In this document: positions 34,647-44,909 of the stretch, piece after piece
How positions within the stretch are numbered: position 1 is the first letter of the stretch
Layout: the number at the start of each line of letters is the position of its first letter
The notes under the pieces: generated by a model
The model's input: the letters and a program-made list of their open reading frames with translations, nothing else
What the model was told of the DNA's origin: nothing
Databases searched by the model: none
Made by a program: the position numbers and the translations under genes
Source: Chryseobacterium populi
GTDB lineage: Bacteria; Bacteroidota; Bacteroidia; Flavobacteriales; Weeksellaceae
Reading direction: 5' to 3'
NCBI RefSeq assembly: GCF_000282115.1
Contig: NZ_AKJY01000014.1
Span: forward strand, 1 to 64,000
Length of the DNA: 64,000 nucleotides

Positions 34647-35982
34647 ATTTTGTTAGATCAAGTCCCCCGAAATTACCTGAGCTCATCATCAGGAAAACAC
34701 CCTGGCTTTTATCCAAAGTATTCCAGTAGGCATGAAGCTCTTCTGCATTGGTAAATACTTTCAGATGGTCATTTTTAAATTTTTCTTTAATCAGGTCAGG
34801 AGAAATAGGTTCCATCCTTTTGATTTTTAAAGCATCTTCAGAATAGAAAACTACCGCTTCATCCAATCCGTCCATCGCATGGTCATATTGCTCTAAAAAT
34901 ACAGGGTTTAAGCTTGAATAGGTATGAAGCTCAAGGAAACCATATTTCTTTTCATTCCTAAACTGTTCTTTGAATGCTTTTACTGCTGCTTTTACTTTAC
35001 TTGGAGCATGGGCAAAATCTTTATAAAGCGTTCCCTGATCTTCTCTTTCTACTTTTTCAAGACGCTTGGAAGCTCCTTTGAAACTCATAATCGCTTCGTA
35101 GAAATCTTCATCCATCACTCCTAGTTGCCGGCAGATATGCCTTGCCCCTTCCAGATTTAACAGGTTGTGTGCCCCGAAAACGGAAAGCGGGATATCTCCC
35201 ATTTCAGTTTTTAAATGCACTTTCCCGTTACTGATTTCATATTCAGGAGTTTCATAAGGGATTTTTCTGAAATAATTTTCGGCATTTTCAACCACTTTCA
35301 CCACTTCGGTATCTTCTTCATTGTATACCAGGACACCGCCCGGAGTGATGCTTGCCACAAATTTTCTGAACTGCTCCACATAATCATCAAATGTCTTGAA
35401 AACATTGATGTGATCCCATGCAATTCCGCTCAATAAAGCAATATTAGGCTGATATAATAAAAATTTTGAACGAAGATCAATAGGAGAGGACAGGTATTCG
35501 TCCCCTTCCAGTACCATAAAATCATTTTCCTGGGTAAGTTTTACCATACAGTCGAAACCTTCAAGCTGTGCCCCTACCATGAAATCCACCTCTTTCTGAT
35601 GGAAATTCAGAACATGCAGAATCATGGATGTAATGGTGGTTTTACCATGGGAACCGGCAATTACAACACGGGTTTTGTTTTTAGACTGCTCATAAAGAAA
35701 TTCAGGATAAGAGTAGATTTTAAGCCCAAGTTCCTTTGCTTTTGCCAGTTCAGGATTGTCCTGGTGGGCATGCATCCCAAGAATAACCGCATCAATATCG
35801 GAGGTGATTTTTTCAGGGAACCAACCCATTTCTCCGGGAAGAATTCCTTTTTTTTCCAATCTCGACTTTGAAGGTTCAAAAATAGCATCATCTGAACCTG
35901 TAACCTGGTATCCTTTGTCTTTTAATGCAATCGCAAGATTATGCATGGCGCTTCCGCCTATAGCAATGAAATGGGTTTTCAA
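34645..35982 (-). CDS. mpl: Mur ligase family protein, Mpl-like (peptidoglycan recycling)
   Basis: 445 residues. N-terminal nucleotide-binding HFIAIGGSAMHNLAIALKDKGYQVTGSDD, ATP loop VVIAGSHGKTTITS, and the carbamoyl-Lys region LSGIAWDHINVF. The N-terminus (IGGSAMHNLA) fits the Bacteroidota Mpl-like peptide ligases better than MurC, which has GIGGIGMS. It would join a cell-wall tripeptide to UDP-MurNAc. MurC is the alternative. Confidence 0.82.
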   Translation of the reverse strand: MKTHFIAIGGSAMHNLAIALKDKGYQVTGSDDAIFEPSKSRLEKKGILPGEMGWFPEKITSDIDAVILGMHAHQDNPELAKAKELGLKIYSYPEFLYEQSKNKTRVVIAGSHGKTTITSMILHVLNFHQKEVDFMVGAQLEGFDCMVKLTQENDFMVLEGDEYLSSPIDLRSKFLLYQPNIALLSGIAWDHINVFKTFDDYVEQFRKFVASITPGGVLVYNEEDTEVVKVVENAENYFRKIPYETPEYEISNGKVHLKTEMGDIPLSVFGAHNLLNLEGARHICRQLGVMDEDFYEAIMSFKGASKRLEKVEREDQGTLYKDFAHAPSKVKAAVKAFKEQFRNEKKYGFLELHTYSSLNPVFLEQYDHAMDGLDEAVVFYSEDALKIKRMEPISPDLIKEKFKNDHLKVFTNAEELHAYWNTLDKSQGVFLMMSSGNFGGLDLTK

Positions 35983-35988
35983 CTTTCT

Positions 35989-36426
35989 TTATTGTTTTTT
36001 TACATTGTTATTAATGATCTCCTGAAAAGCATTCATAATATTATCCCAATTGGTTTTAAAGTTGGGCATTATTAAACTTGCATCAGTTTTACTGCCTTCG
36101 TTCGGACCTTTCTTTATATTGATAGAAGTGCTTACATTATCATATATTTTTTTACGGTCTTCCTGTATCCTTCTAAAATTATTTTGGGAAAGAATATGAT
36201 CCAGTTTTTTTAAATCCTCATCCGGGATTTTAAAATCCTGTTTAAATTTTTTCCCCTGACCTTCAAAAGAATAATGTGCATTATTTTCTTTGATCAGCAG
36301 ATTTTCATAAACAGGGGCATAGCCGCCGCTTCTGGAATAGCTTATATCAAAATCCGAATATACTTTCTGACTGTTACATGAAACTAATACTATGATTGCG
36401 AATAAGATCCCTATTATTCTTTTCAT
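35989..36426 (-). CDS. Lipoprotein of unknown function
   Basis: 145 residues with lipobox LVSC in IIGILFAIIVLVSCNSQ, so it is exported and lipid-anchored. The mature part has no family I recognise; the segment SRSGGYAPVYENLLIKENNAHYSFEGQG suggests a small beta domain. It sits 6 bp before the Mpl-like gene and after the PlsC gene, all minus strand, so it may be in the same operon. Confidence 0.72.
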   Translation of the reverse strand: MKRIIGILFAIIVLVSCNSQKVYSDFDISYSRSGGYAPVYENLLIKENNAHYSFEGQGKKFKQDFKIPDEDLKKLDHILSQNNFRRIQEDRKKIYDNVSTSINIKKGPNEGSKTDASLIMPNFKTNWDNIMNAFQEIINNNVKKQ

Positions 36427-36442
36427 ATTTAATTTACCGTTT

Positions 36443-37249
36443 TTAATTATCTGAATCCTTTTTTTCTAATTTTTTAGCTTTTAATTCTTCATCATAATTG
36501 TGTAGTAAATTGAAATCTTCTGTCTGCTCAATAGCAGTCATGATTTTCAATAGAATTTCATGTGCGTTTTCTTTATCGTAATCTATTTCAAGAGGTGCTT
36601 TGAATTCCATGGTTGGTTTTACGCCTGTTACTTTTACACGTAATCCCTTTTTATCAAATGCTCTTCTGAAGCCGTTGATTTTAATCGGAATAACAATCGG
36701 GCGTTGATTTTTAACCAATTTCGCTGTACCTCTTCTTCCCTGGGCAAAAGCCGATGTAGTACCCTGAGGGAAAGTAGCTACCCAGCCATTGTCTAAGGCT
36801 TTCATAATATTGTCTACCTCGGTAAGATCTACCAGTCTGTTGACATTTTTGCCTTCAGCTCTCCAGGTTCTTTTTACCGTTACCGCGCCTGCCACTTTAA
36901 AAATTTTTGGAAGAATACCTTTGTTCATGGTTTCCTCCGCAGCCACATAGTAAAAATCTATCTTAGGATTAAGCAGGTAAATCGGGTTTTTAATGGTGTC
37001 TAAATAACCATTGTTTACCGCACAGAATGCATGATACATTGCTGCTACATCTGCAAAATACGTCTGGTGATTCGAAACAAAGAGCACATTGGAATCGGGA
37101 AGATCCACAAGGTGTTCAGTACCGGTTATTTTCAGTTTATTGAAGCCGTTGAATCTTCTGTAAGAAACAATTCCTAAAATAAAAATGATTAACCTTTTTA
37201 AAAAATAAGGTGTTCCGAATGCATCGGTGAAAATATTCTTCTTCGCCAT
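36443..37249 (-). CDS. 1-acyl-sn-glycerol-3-phosphate acyltransferase (PlsC-like)
   Basis: 268 residues. Acyltransferase motifs: NHQTYFAD (NHxxxxD), and FPQGTTS in place of the usual FPEGTRS. N-terminal membrane segment around ILGIVSYRRF. It makes phosphatidic acid from lysophosphatidic acid at the inner membrane. The Glu to Gln change in FPQGT is notable but is seen in Bacteroidota homologues. Upstream of the Mpl-like gene. Confidence 0.88.
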   Translation of the reverse strand: MAKKNIFTDAFGTPYFLKRLIIFILGIVSYRRFNGFNKLKITGTEHLVDLPDSNVLFVSNHQTYFADVAAMYHAFCAVNNGYLDTIKNPIYLLNPKIDFYYVAAEETMNKGILPKIFKVAGAVTVKRTWRAEGKNVNRLVDLTEVDNIMKALDNGWVATFPQGTTSAFAQGRRGTAKLVKNQRPIVIPIKINGFRRAFDKKGLRVKVTGVKPTMEFKAPLEIDYDKENAHEILLKIMTAIEQTEDFNLLHNYDEELKAKKLEKKDSDN

Positions 37250-37276
37250 CTCTCAATTAAACACGGTAGTGCAAAG

Positions 37277-37906
37277 TTACATTTTTTTCAATAACTGGCT
37301 GAATTCACTTAATATCATCGCTGTAGCTCCCCAGATAATATATCCGTTAAAATTAATTACCGGTACTTCATGCCCTCCGGCACTGGGTAAAGCCATGATT
37401 TCAGGTTTATCGGGAAGATTCAGAAAAGAAGTGACAGGAAACTCTATTGTTTCCACTGCTTCACTTTGCTGTAAAATGAAAAGAGGATTCTTTTTGGTAT
37501 AAGAGATATACGGATATACATAAAAATTGCTTGGCGGAATGTAAATGGGAGACATCGGTCTGATAATTCTTACATAATGTTTATCAATTCCTATCTCTTC
37601 AGAGGTTTCACGTATTGCCGTTTCTGCAAAGTCCCGGTCCATTTCTTCACGTTTTCCCCCAGGTAAAGAGATCTGTCCGCTGTGTCTGTCGTGCTCGTTT
37701 TCAGTTCTTTGAATTAACGGAAAATACCATTCATTGTTTCTGATGTAGAGGGCAATATTTACGGCAGCAAATTTTGGATTTTTTGCTAAAATTTCATCAT
37801 AGGTAAATACAGGACGATAAGGTGGTGAAAATATGCCATGGGCATTTTCCCCGGGTAATTCTTCGTTTTTAATTTTCCTCAATAAATCTTTTCCAAAATT
37901 TTCCAT
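37277..37906 (-). CDS. Nudix hydrolase, CoA pyrophosphatase-like
   Basis: 209 residues with a full Nudix box, GGKREEMDRDFAETAIRETSEEIG, preceded by the CoA-pyrophosphatase-type SGQISLPGG and an LFPV-like lead (WYFPLIQRTENEHDRHSGQ). It likely cleaves CoA to phosphopantetheine and 3',5'-ADP. First of the minus-strand run with PlsC, lipoprotein and Mpl-like genes. Confidence 0.9.
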   Translation of the reverse strand: MENFGKDLLRKIKNEELPGENAHGIFSPPYRPVFTYDEILAKNPKFAAVNIALYIRNNEWYFPLIQRTENEHDRHSGQISLPGGKREEMDRDFAETAIRETSEEIGIDKHYVRIIRPMSPIYIPPSNFYVYPYISYTKKNPLFILQQSEAVETIEFPVTSFLNLPDKPEIMALPSAGGHEVPVINFNGYIIWGATAMILSEFSQLLKKM

Positions 37907-38141
37907 ACCTCAAATTTAGCAATATATCTTGAAGAAATAAATACCCGTTAACATTAATTAACCATTTGAAGGAATGGTGAAGCGAAAACGCCAATGAACA
38001 AAATTGCAGAATCTTCAGACTGTGAAATCGCGGATTGAAAACGATCACTGTGGATCATTGGTCCGGTTATACCACACCATTCCGGATTTTAAATCCTGAA
38101 TATAATTTAATGATAAATAATAACGCTGAAATCAGTGTAAT

Positions 38142-38618
38142 TCAGGTTAATGTTGCGACTAACACTACGGGGATATGTTTTACAGGGAAATTAACCGAGT
38201 TGGCAATGAAGCAATATTCATTTGCTTTGGTATGAAGCTGCTGTGCCTTTTCAACCATAGATTCATCTGTAACGGTTACAACAGGATTCATGGTAACTTC
38301 AGTAAAACGGCCGCTTCCGGTAGCTGTTTCAGTCATAATACCTGTTGCAGTATCGGTATAATCTGTTACAATAATCCCGGCTTCAGAACAAAAATGCAGA
38401 TACCAGAGCATATGGCAGGAAGAAACGGATGAAAGAAATAAATCTTCAGGATTATGCCTTGTTTTATCCCCCCGGAATGCCGGATCGGAAGAGCCTTCAA
38501 TAACTGCTTTATTTTCTGCGGAAATAGTATGGCTTCTCTCATATTCCCTGTATCCGCTCGTTCCGGCTCCTTTGTTTCCTGTCCATTGAACAGTAATTTT
38601 GTAATGATGACTTTTCAT
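38142..38618 (-). CDS. OsmC family protein
   Basis: 158 residues from ATG 38618 (MKSHHYKITVQW); the frame extends upstream to 38753 but that part is hydrophobic nonsense. OsmC/Ohr fold: two catalytic cysteines in VSSCHMLWYLHF and ANEYCFIANSV. Peroxide and organic hydroperoxide reduction is expected. The 235 bp between it and the Nudix gene start (37907-38141) shows no clear feature. Confidence 0.9.
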   Translation of the reverse strand: MKSHHYKITVQWTGNKGAGTSGYREYERSHTISAENKAVIEGSSDPAFRGDKTRHNPEDLFLSSVSSCHMLWYLHFCSEAGIIVTDYTDTATGIMTETATGSGRFTEVTMNPVVTVTDESMVEKAQQLHTKANEYCFIANSVNFPVKHIPVVLVATLT

Positions 38619-38938
38619 AAATATAAAGATTAAAGGTTTCTGTATACCAGGATCATAAATTATAACGTAAAAATAAAAAAAATCATCACTTTGCAAAGTT
38701 GATAATATGACAGAAAAGCAGCTGATATTTGCTGTTTTAAAGCTGTTGATCAAATTCTTTATAAATCCATTTGTTTTCGCAAAAATATTTGTAATTTGGA
38801 TATGCGGGATTATTGGAAATGTGTATTTATATATCTGATAATCAGTATTTACGTTTCGGTTATTTTTTTTAATTCCACTGAAAAAACAAGTGAAATTATT
38901 ACTTGAAAATTTATTATTTAATGAAAAATTTTTAATAT
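38619..38938. other. Gene-free stretch before the polysaccharide lyase
   Basis: 320 bp, AT-rich. It holds the perfect palindrome ACTTTGCAAAGT (38688-38699), nearer the OsmC side, and CTGATAATCAG (38835-38845) nearer the lyase. I see no gene and no clear TAnnTTTG promoter; the poly-A tail of the region ends in TTTTTAATATATG at the lyase start. Confidence 0.5.
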
Positions 38939-41707
38939 ATGTTCTTAAGATTTATTTTATTTTTGAGTATGGTTTTAATTTTTTCTCACTTCAGGGCCCA
39001 ATTAAGTGAGATTAATTCTATTAAAACAAAGTATGTGAACTGGCTTACCGGGGAAAATATAAACTACAATAGCCCCTATATAAATACCCGTTACAACAGC
39101 TTCAGAAATACCGGAGTACAGGCTTTAGACCTATCACAATATAATTTTGTTAATCCCGGAAACCTTTGGGATTTTACGATAGATGCTGATAAAAATGAAT
39201 TTTTTAATCTAACTGAGAAATCACTTATCCGGCTGGTTTTTTTATATAAAATTAAAGGCTCGGTTTCCTCTCCCAATCCTGATTATAATACCGTGGCATT
39301 AAAAGATAATATTTTAAAGATCTTTAAATATATTGAAGATAAAGGAGTTTCTGCCACCACAAACTTTCAGTATGAATTGCTTGCTGATAACGAGGAAATT
39401 GTCACAAGCCATTATGGTATTGCCCTAAGATCTTCGGCTTATGCCACAGCTGTACTGCTTATGAAAGATGAATTGAAAGCTGTAGGAAAATTTAATCATC
39501 ACATGGGTGCTCTTAATGGTATTACAAAGTTTCTGGCACCGGAGTTTCCTTATTTCAATTTTACTTATCCGGGTTACAATAGTGATGTAATAAGGGCATC
39601 TATACAACAAAGGTTTTGCTATGTATTGGCCCAGGAAGATTCGGAGTCTTCCAGAATAAATAATATGAATCATTTAAAAAGCTTTATTAATAATGCCTTA
39701 TTAATTGCAAACGGATGGGCAGATTGTATAAAGCCAGACTTTATTACGTTTCACCATAGAGGAGCCTATTCCAATACTTATGGTATAGATGCTTTACATC
39801 AGGCATCAATTCTAAATATGATGCTGAAAAACTCTTCTTATGAATTAATAACCACATCACAGCAAAACCTGAAAAAAGCAATTCTTAATTACAGAACATT
39901 CAGTAAAGATTTTACGATGCCACAGGGGCTTGCAGGACGCTTCCCCTTTACAACAAGCTCATATAATACTTTAAGACCGGCATTGGCTTATCTGTATATT
40001 TCTGATCCTGTGGGAAATGAAGATGCCGGCAAGGAATTTCAAAGGCTTTGGAATATATCGATAAATGCTAATAACAGACTGATACGGGATAATATTGTAA
40101 GTATTAATGTTATACATTCTTTAGGCGGTATGCAAAATATAGCAGATCTGCTCAACACAGGATTGAATCCTGCAGCAGAAATTTCTTCGGGACATTTTGG
40201 ATTTCCTTATGCCGGATTAAGTGTACATAAATTTAATGGTTGGCAGGTAAGTGTGAAAGGAACCAGTAAACACGTTTGGCATTTCGAAAATGGGGCTTCG
40301 GAAAATAGGCTTGGGGCATATACTTCTGCCGGTGCCATGGAAATTCTAACGCAGGGAAATCCTTTTTTAGTCAGTGATGTCAGTCTGCTGTATAACGGTT
40401 GGGATTGGAGCCATGTTCCGGGAACTACTGTTGCCAATGTTCCCTATCATATTTTAGCAGGCTATGCAATGAGGCAAATGAATGGCAAAAACTTTTTAGC
40501 TCATGCTAATATTGATAAAATGAATGGTGTTTTTGCAATGGATTATAAAGACTATAATTCACAAACAGGAATGACGGCTCTTAAGAGTTATTTTTTCTTT
40601 GGAGATAAAATTCTTTGTTTAGGCTCAGACATTAAAGATATTGGAGGCAGCTATCCTATTCATACAACGCTTTTCCAGACACTGATCAGCAGTCCGTCAA
40701 ATACGAGCTTAGTAAACGGAGCCACGGTTTCCGGCAATGATTATACATTGAATACCAACGGAGGAGGATTATGGGCTACTGATTCTAAAGGAAATGGTTA
40801 TGTTATACCGAATAATAACTACAACAATAATCCGATTACAATAAAAAGAAGTACACAGACAGCTCCAAACCAAGCAAATAATGGAAATACAACAGGTGAT
40901 TTTTTAAAGGCTTTTATGGGCCATGGAACAGCTCCCTTAGCATCAACCTATCAGTATGCTGTTCATTTACAGGGAGGGGCATCAACTGAAAATCTGTTGA
41001 ACAATTTCAGTAGCTTTTTTTCTGTTTTACAGCAGAATACACAAGCACATGTAGCATTGTATGTTCCTGAATCTACTTATAATTACGTGATTTGGAATGC
41101 CGGGGCAACTTTTAATTATGATGTGTTGGAAAAGTCTGATAAACCGGCAGTTATTATGACCCAAAAAAGTGATAACAACACAAAATTGAAAATAAGCCTC
41201 ACGAATTCCAGTCTGGGTTTGCTTGGAAACGATGAGTCATATACCTATTCACAAATCAATAATGTGGCATCAAGGTTTCATAGAGTTCCTCAAAGCGAAA
41301 CGGTTACGGTCAGAATATCAGGTCTTTGGGAAATAGATGTTCCCAATCCTAATGTAAGCTTGCAGGTAGCAGGTGGGTCTACCGAAGTTTCATTCACTAC
41401 GAAAAACGGCTTTACGGAGCAGGTTTCTCTTAAACAGCAGCAGACATTATCTGCTTCACCGGCTGCAAAACAAAATATCTATCAGGTTTACCCTAATCCA
41501 ACAACTGGTCTGGTATATATTTCAACCATTGATAAAACACCAATATCCAACAAAATAGATATTTTTAACAGCAATGGTAAGAATGTTGAAAAAGAGGTCA
41601 TTTCTCACATGGAAGGAAACAGTGCTAAAATTGACCTTAAGAACTTACCTTCAGGAATTTATTTTATAACCATAAACAATGAATTAATTAAAATTTTGAA
41701 GAAATAG
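38939..41707 (+). CDS. Secreted polysaccharide lyase family 8 (chondroitin/hyaluronan lyase type)
   Basis: 922 residues: signal peptide (FILFLSMVLIFSHFRAQ), an alpha/alpha toroid catalytic domain to about residue 380, beta-sandwich domains, and a C-terminal T9SS sorting domain (VYPNPTTGLVYIS to IKILKK). The catalytic segment FHHRGAYSNTYG holds His272 and Tyr281, nine residues apart as in F. heparinum chondroitin AC lyase (His225, Tyr234). It should cut glycosaminoglycans by beta-elimination outside the cell. 38 bp before an M60 peptidase gene. Confidence 0.92.
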   Translation: MFLRFILFLSMVLIFSHFRAQLSEINSIKTKYVNWLTGENINYNSPYINTRYNSFRNTGVQALDLSQYNFVNPGNLWDFTIDADKNEFFNLTEKSLIRLVFLYKIKGSVSSPNPDYNTVALKDNILKIFKYIEDKGVSATTNFQYELLADNEEIVTSHYGIALRSSAYATAVLLMKDELKAVGKFNHHMGALNGITKFLAPEFPYFNFTYPGYNSDVIRASIQQRFCYVLAQEDSESSRINNMNHLKSFINNALLIANGWADCIKPDFITFHHRGAYSNTYGIDALHQASILNMMLKNSSYELITTSQQNLKKAILNYRTFSKDFTMPQGLAGRFPFTTSSYNTLRPALAYLYISDPVGNEDAGKEFQRLWNISINANNRLIRDNIVSINVIHSLGGMQNIADLLNTGLNPAAEISSGHFGFPYAGLSVHKFNGWQVSVKGTSKHVWHFENGASENRLGAYTSAGAMEILTQGNPFLVSDVSLLYNGWDWSHVPGTTVANVPYHILAGYAMRQMNGKNFLAHANIDKMNGVFAMDYKDYNSQTGMTALKSYFFFGDKILCLGSDIKDIGGSYPIHTTLFQTLISSPSNTSLVNGATVSGNDYTLNTNGGGLWATDSKGNGYVIPNNNYNNNPITIKRSTQTAPNQANNGNTTGDFLKAFMGHGTAPLASTYQYAVHLQGGASTENLLNNFSSFFSVLQQNTQAHVALYVPESTYNYVIWNAGATFNYDVLEKSDKPAVIMTQKSDNNTKLKISLTNSSLGLLGNDESYTYSQINNVASRFHRVPQSETVTVRISGLWEIDVPNPNVSLQVAGGSTEVSFTTKNGFTEQVSLKQQQTLSASPAAKQNIYQVYPNPTTGLVYISTIDKTPISNKIDIFNSNGKNVEKEVISHMEGNSAKIDLKNLPSGIYFITINNELIKILKK

Positions 41708-41745
41708 AACTTTACTGTAATTCATTATTTAAAATATTTAACACA

Positions 41746-44700
41746 ATGAAAAAATTTGTACTCTACTCCCTTTTTATTTGGGCATCCGGTTTTATCCATG
41801 CCCAAAACCCGGTGAGTCCCGTCTATGCCCGGAGTAATATGGTGTCACAGCCAGGCTCCGAAATTCATAGGGCTCTGGATAATAATGTTAATACTAATTA
41901 TCAAACAAGAAATTCACAAAATGGGATTCCGGATGTGATTGACTTTTATTTTGCCAATGTTCAGGATGTTGTAAAGATAGAATATGTACCGCGTACCAGT
42001 GGAACTAATGGGATATGGACTAAAATTGATGTGGAATATTCTACACAAAGTGCCCCTGATACATTCAATACTGTACAGAGCGGTATTATCCTCGCCAATA
42101 ACGCTTCCGTAAAAACAATAGATCTTTCCGGGCAGCCTCTTACCAATCTGAGGGCAGTGAGAATCCGTGTTGTTGCAGGGGTGAATAATTACTCATCTGC
42201 CGCGGAAATCAAGTTTTATTCTACTGCAGCACAGAATACAAATCCTATTACAGACTGTACGATTCAGACTGATGAATTCAATGCTCTGACGAATGCTAAA
42301 TATATGCCTTCGGGTGTTTCTGTAAACCCTCCTGCCAATAGTGCTGCGGAAGGTGCAGATAAGACCATAGATAATAATCCGGCTACTATTTATTATTCCG
42401 GATCTACAGGAAATCCATTTCCCGTAAATCTCACCTATATCTTTACAGGAAATAATGTCATTAATGCTGTAAAGTATACACCAAGGACAAATGGAGGAAA
42501 TGGAGACTTTGGTACCGGAGAGGTCTGGTATAAGCAAACATCGTCTTCAACGGCAGTAAAAGTAGCGGATTTTAATTGTAATTTTTCAAACCAAGCTACT
42601 TTGATTCCTTTATCCCAGACCCTTACCAATGTAGCTGAAATTACAGTAAAAGTACTGTCCGGAGAGAATAATGTAGCAAGCTGTGCAGAAATGGAATTTT
42701 TTAATAACACACAGCTTAGCCTTAATGTATACAATAATATTTTTAACAGTCTTCATTCTGATCTGAAACCCGGCATTACGCAGGCTGATATCAACGGGAT
42801 CTCTTCTCCTTTCTTTAAAGGTCTGGCACAGTGCTTATACAACAATACCTATAACAAACGGTTTCGTACACAGAATTATGTTGCATATCCTGTCATAAGC
42901 TCAGTTACAGCCCAGCTCAAAACAATGGGGGCCAATACCTGTGAAAACCCGACTGGGATTTTATTCAGATCAGGTACAAAAGCGGTAATTTTTGTCGGAG
43001 CTATAAACGGAGCAACCATTGCTCTTCAAACCTTGGATTTTGCAGGTGAAAATAATATAACAAAGAAAACATATAACTTATCTGAAGGATTGAATATTAT
43101 TGATATTACAGCTGATGGCCTCGGCTATATAGATTATTTTAATAATGCTTCAGGATTATCTCCTATTGCCGTTAATATTACAACAGGAATGGTGAATGGA
43201 TATTATGATCCTTTAATAGATTCTGATGCAGACTGGCAAAAAAACCTTACTAATAACATCTATAAAAAATATGATGTAAAAGGCGGATATATCAATTTGA
43301 ACCTGGAGAAAGTAGGCTTACAGAGACAATCTTATCTGAGTGGACAGCTACTGGCTGCGAATTATGATAAGATTGTGAAAAAAGAATATGAGCTGATGGG
43401 GCTTTTTAAATATAATAAAGTTCCAAGAAATCATATGTTTCTGTATACTCCTGTAGGTGGCGGGCTTTATGCAAATTCTTTCGGGGCACATATGGGAATA
43501 GGGAATGTAAATGACCTGTCCGACAGCTTTGACGGAAATGCTCTTTTCTCCAATATCTGGGGACATGCCCACGAGCTGGGGCACATCAATCAGGTAAGAC
43601 CTGCTTTTAAATGGCATGGAATGACTGAGGTAACCAATAATATTTATTCTGCATACTGTCAGTATTTATACAGTACAGATTTTCCGGGATCGACAAGATT
43701 TGATAAGGATGTCGCAGGATATGCAGGATACAGTCCTAATGTGGTAGGCGGAACATATAATGCTAATATTAACCTGGGGCAGATCCAAGGGAAAAACGTT
43801 TATGAGATCATAAATTCTGATGACCGTCCGACAACAAGAATTGCTACCATTCCGTTTTGGCAGCTGATGCTTTATTATGGAATCGGAGGAGCAGCGAAGG
43901 GACGCCCGTCATTGGAGCAAAGGCTTGCCGGGATTCCTGCTTCTGCCGGGCAACCGGATACTGCATTCTGGCTGGCCGATTTACTGGAAATATGCAGAAC
44001 AGCCAATACTTCCGGGGTAAGTGATGTTCAGCTGCTTTTAAATGCGGTTTCCAATATCTGTGATGTGGTACAAGAAGACCTTACGGATTTCTTTGTAAAA
44101 AGCGGATACCTTCGTCCTGTAGATAAAGTGGTTTACGATTACAGCAATAAAACTATTACGATTACAGCTCAGCAGATTGCCAACACTATTGCTGCTATTA
44201 AAAATAAAAATTATCCAATGCCTGTTTCTCCGGTTATCAATTATGTTTCTACCAACAGTATCGATTTTGTGAGGCAGCAGGCAGCTCTTATAGGGACAGC
44301 CGGGGTTGGGGTTACCTTGACTCCTAATGCTGATCCTAATCTGGTTTCATTAAAAGTAGATGCACAACAATGGAAAAACGTAATTGCTTTTGAAACCTAT
44401 CATCAGAACACTATTATAGACGTTGCGATTTTCGGTACCGGATATGCTGCCCTGGACTTTACAAAAGTTAATTATCAGCAGAATGCAACCAGCGTATATG
44501 CTGTAGGATATGATGGCAACAGAAAATTGGTATATCCTGCAGATGCTACTCTTTTAGCAGATGATCACAAAATAAAAAATGGAGATGTAATATATCCTAA
44601 CCCGGTTACAGATGTACTGCATATCAGTAATGATGATTTTTCACAGTTTGAAATCTATGATATAGCAGGACGCCAGATCATCAAAGGATCAGTGAAAGAG

Positions 44701-44796
44701 AGAAAAATTGCATTAGCAGATTTGCCCGAGGGAAACTATACGCTGGTACTGAAAGACAAGAACAGTTACAGGAATTTTAAATTTATAAAAAAATAG
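41746..44796 (+). CDS. Secreted M60-type zinc peptidase with F5/8-like domains
   Basis: 1016 residues. Signal peptide ending IHAQ; two F5/8 type C-like carbohydrate-binding domains (about 25-155 and 165-325, each with N-x-D/N-N-x-x-T-x-Y); M60 catalytic domain with His609, Glu610, His613 (HELGH) and Glu628 as the likely fourth ligand; C-terminal T9SS sorting domain (YPNPVTDVLHIS to RNFKFIKK). M60 enzymes cut mucin-type O-glycoproteins. It is in operon with the lyase gene, and both products go out by T9SS. Confidence 0.9.
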   Translation: MKKFVLYSLFIWASGFIHAQNPVSPVYARSNMVSQPGSEIHRALDNNVNTNYQTRNSQNGIPDVIDFYFANVQDVVKIEYVPRTSGTNGIWTKIDVEYSTQSAPDTFNTVQSGIILANNASVKTIDLSGQPLTNLRAVRIRVVAGVNNYSSAAEIKFYSTAAQNTNPITDCTIQTDEFNALTNAKYMPSGVSVNPPANSAAEGADKTIDNNPATIYYSGSTGNPFPVNLTYIFTGNNVINAVKYTPRTNGGNGDFGTGEVWYKQTSSSTAVKVADFNCNFSNQATLIPLSQTLTNVAEITVKVLSGENNVASCAEMEFFNNTQLSLNVYNNIFNSLHSDLKPGITQADINGISSPFFKGLAQCLYNNTYNKRFRTQNYVAYPVISSVTAQLKTMGANTCENPTGILFRSGTKAVIFVGAINGATIALQTLDFAGENNITKKTYNLSEGLNIIDITADGLGYIDYFNNASGLSPIAVNITTGMVNGYYDPLIDSDADWQKNLTNNIYKKYDVKGGYINLNLEKVGLQRQSYLSGQLLAANYDKIVKKEYELMGLFKYNKVPRNHMFLYTPVGGGLYANSFGAHMGIGNVNDLSDSFDGNALFSNIWGHAHELGHINQVRPAFKWHGMTEVTNNIYSAYCQYLYSTDFPGSTRFDKDVAGYAGYSPNVVGGTYNANINLGQIQGKNVYEIINSDDRPTTRIATIPFWQLMLYYGIGGAAKGRPSLEQRLAGIPASAGQPDTAFWLADLLEICRTANTSGVSDVQLLLNAVSNICDVVQEDLTDFFVKSGYLRPVDKVVYDYSNKTITITAQQIANTIAAIKNKNYPMPVSPVINYVSTNSIDFVRQQAALIGTAGVGVTLTPNADPNLVSLKVDAQQWKNVIAFETYHQNTIIDVAIFGTGYAALDFTKVNYQQNATSVYAVGYDGNRKLVYPADATLLADDHKIKNGDVIYPNPVTDVLHISNDDFSQFEIYDIAGRQIIKGSVKERKIALADLPEGNYTLVLKDKNSYRNFKFIKK

Positions 44797-44840
44797 AATT
44801 GTTAATAACCTGAATAATTTCAGGATAAAATTACTTACAG

Positions 44841-44866
44841 CCTGTGTCTATATGGCACAGGTTTTT
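44841..44866 (+). terminator. Terminator after the M60 gene
   Basis: CCTGTG, loop TCTATATGG, CACAGG, then TTTTT. Placed 45 bp after the stop. Confidence 0.75.
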
Positions 44867-44909
44867 AATTGATATTATCTTTGTAATATTTCAGGTAAGA
44901 AAATAAAAA

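Noticed and set aside
34645..35982. MurC as the first choice for the Mur ligase
   Set aside because: The N-terminal IGGSAMHNLA fits Mpl-like ligases and no division/cell-wall cluster surrounds it; MurC remains the alternative.
38035..38235. 66-residue + strand frame beside the OsmC gene
   Set aside because: Half of it lies antisense to the OsmC gene and it has no recognisable domain or start signal.
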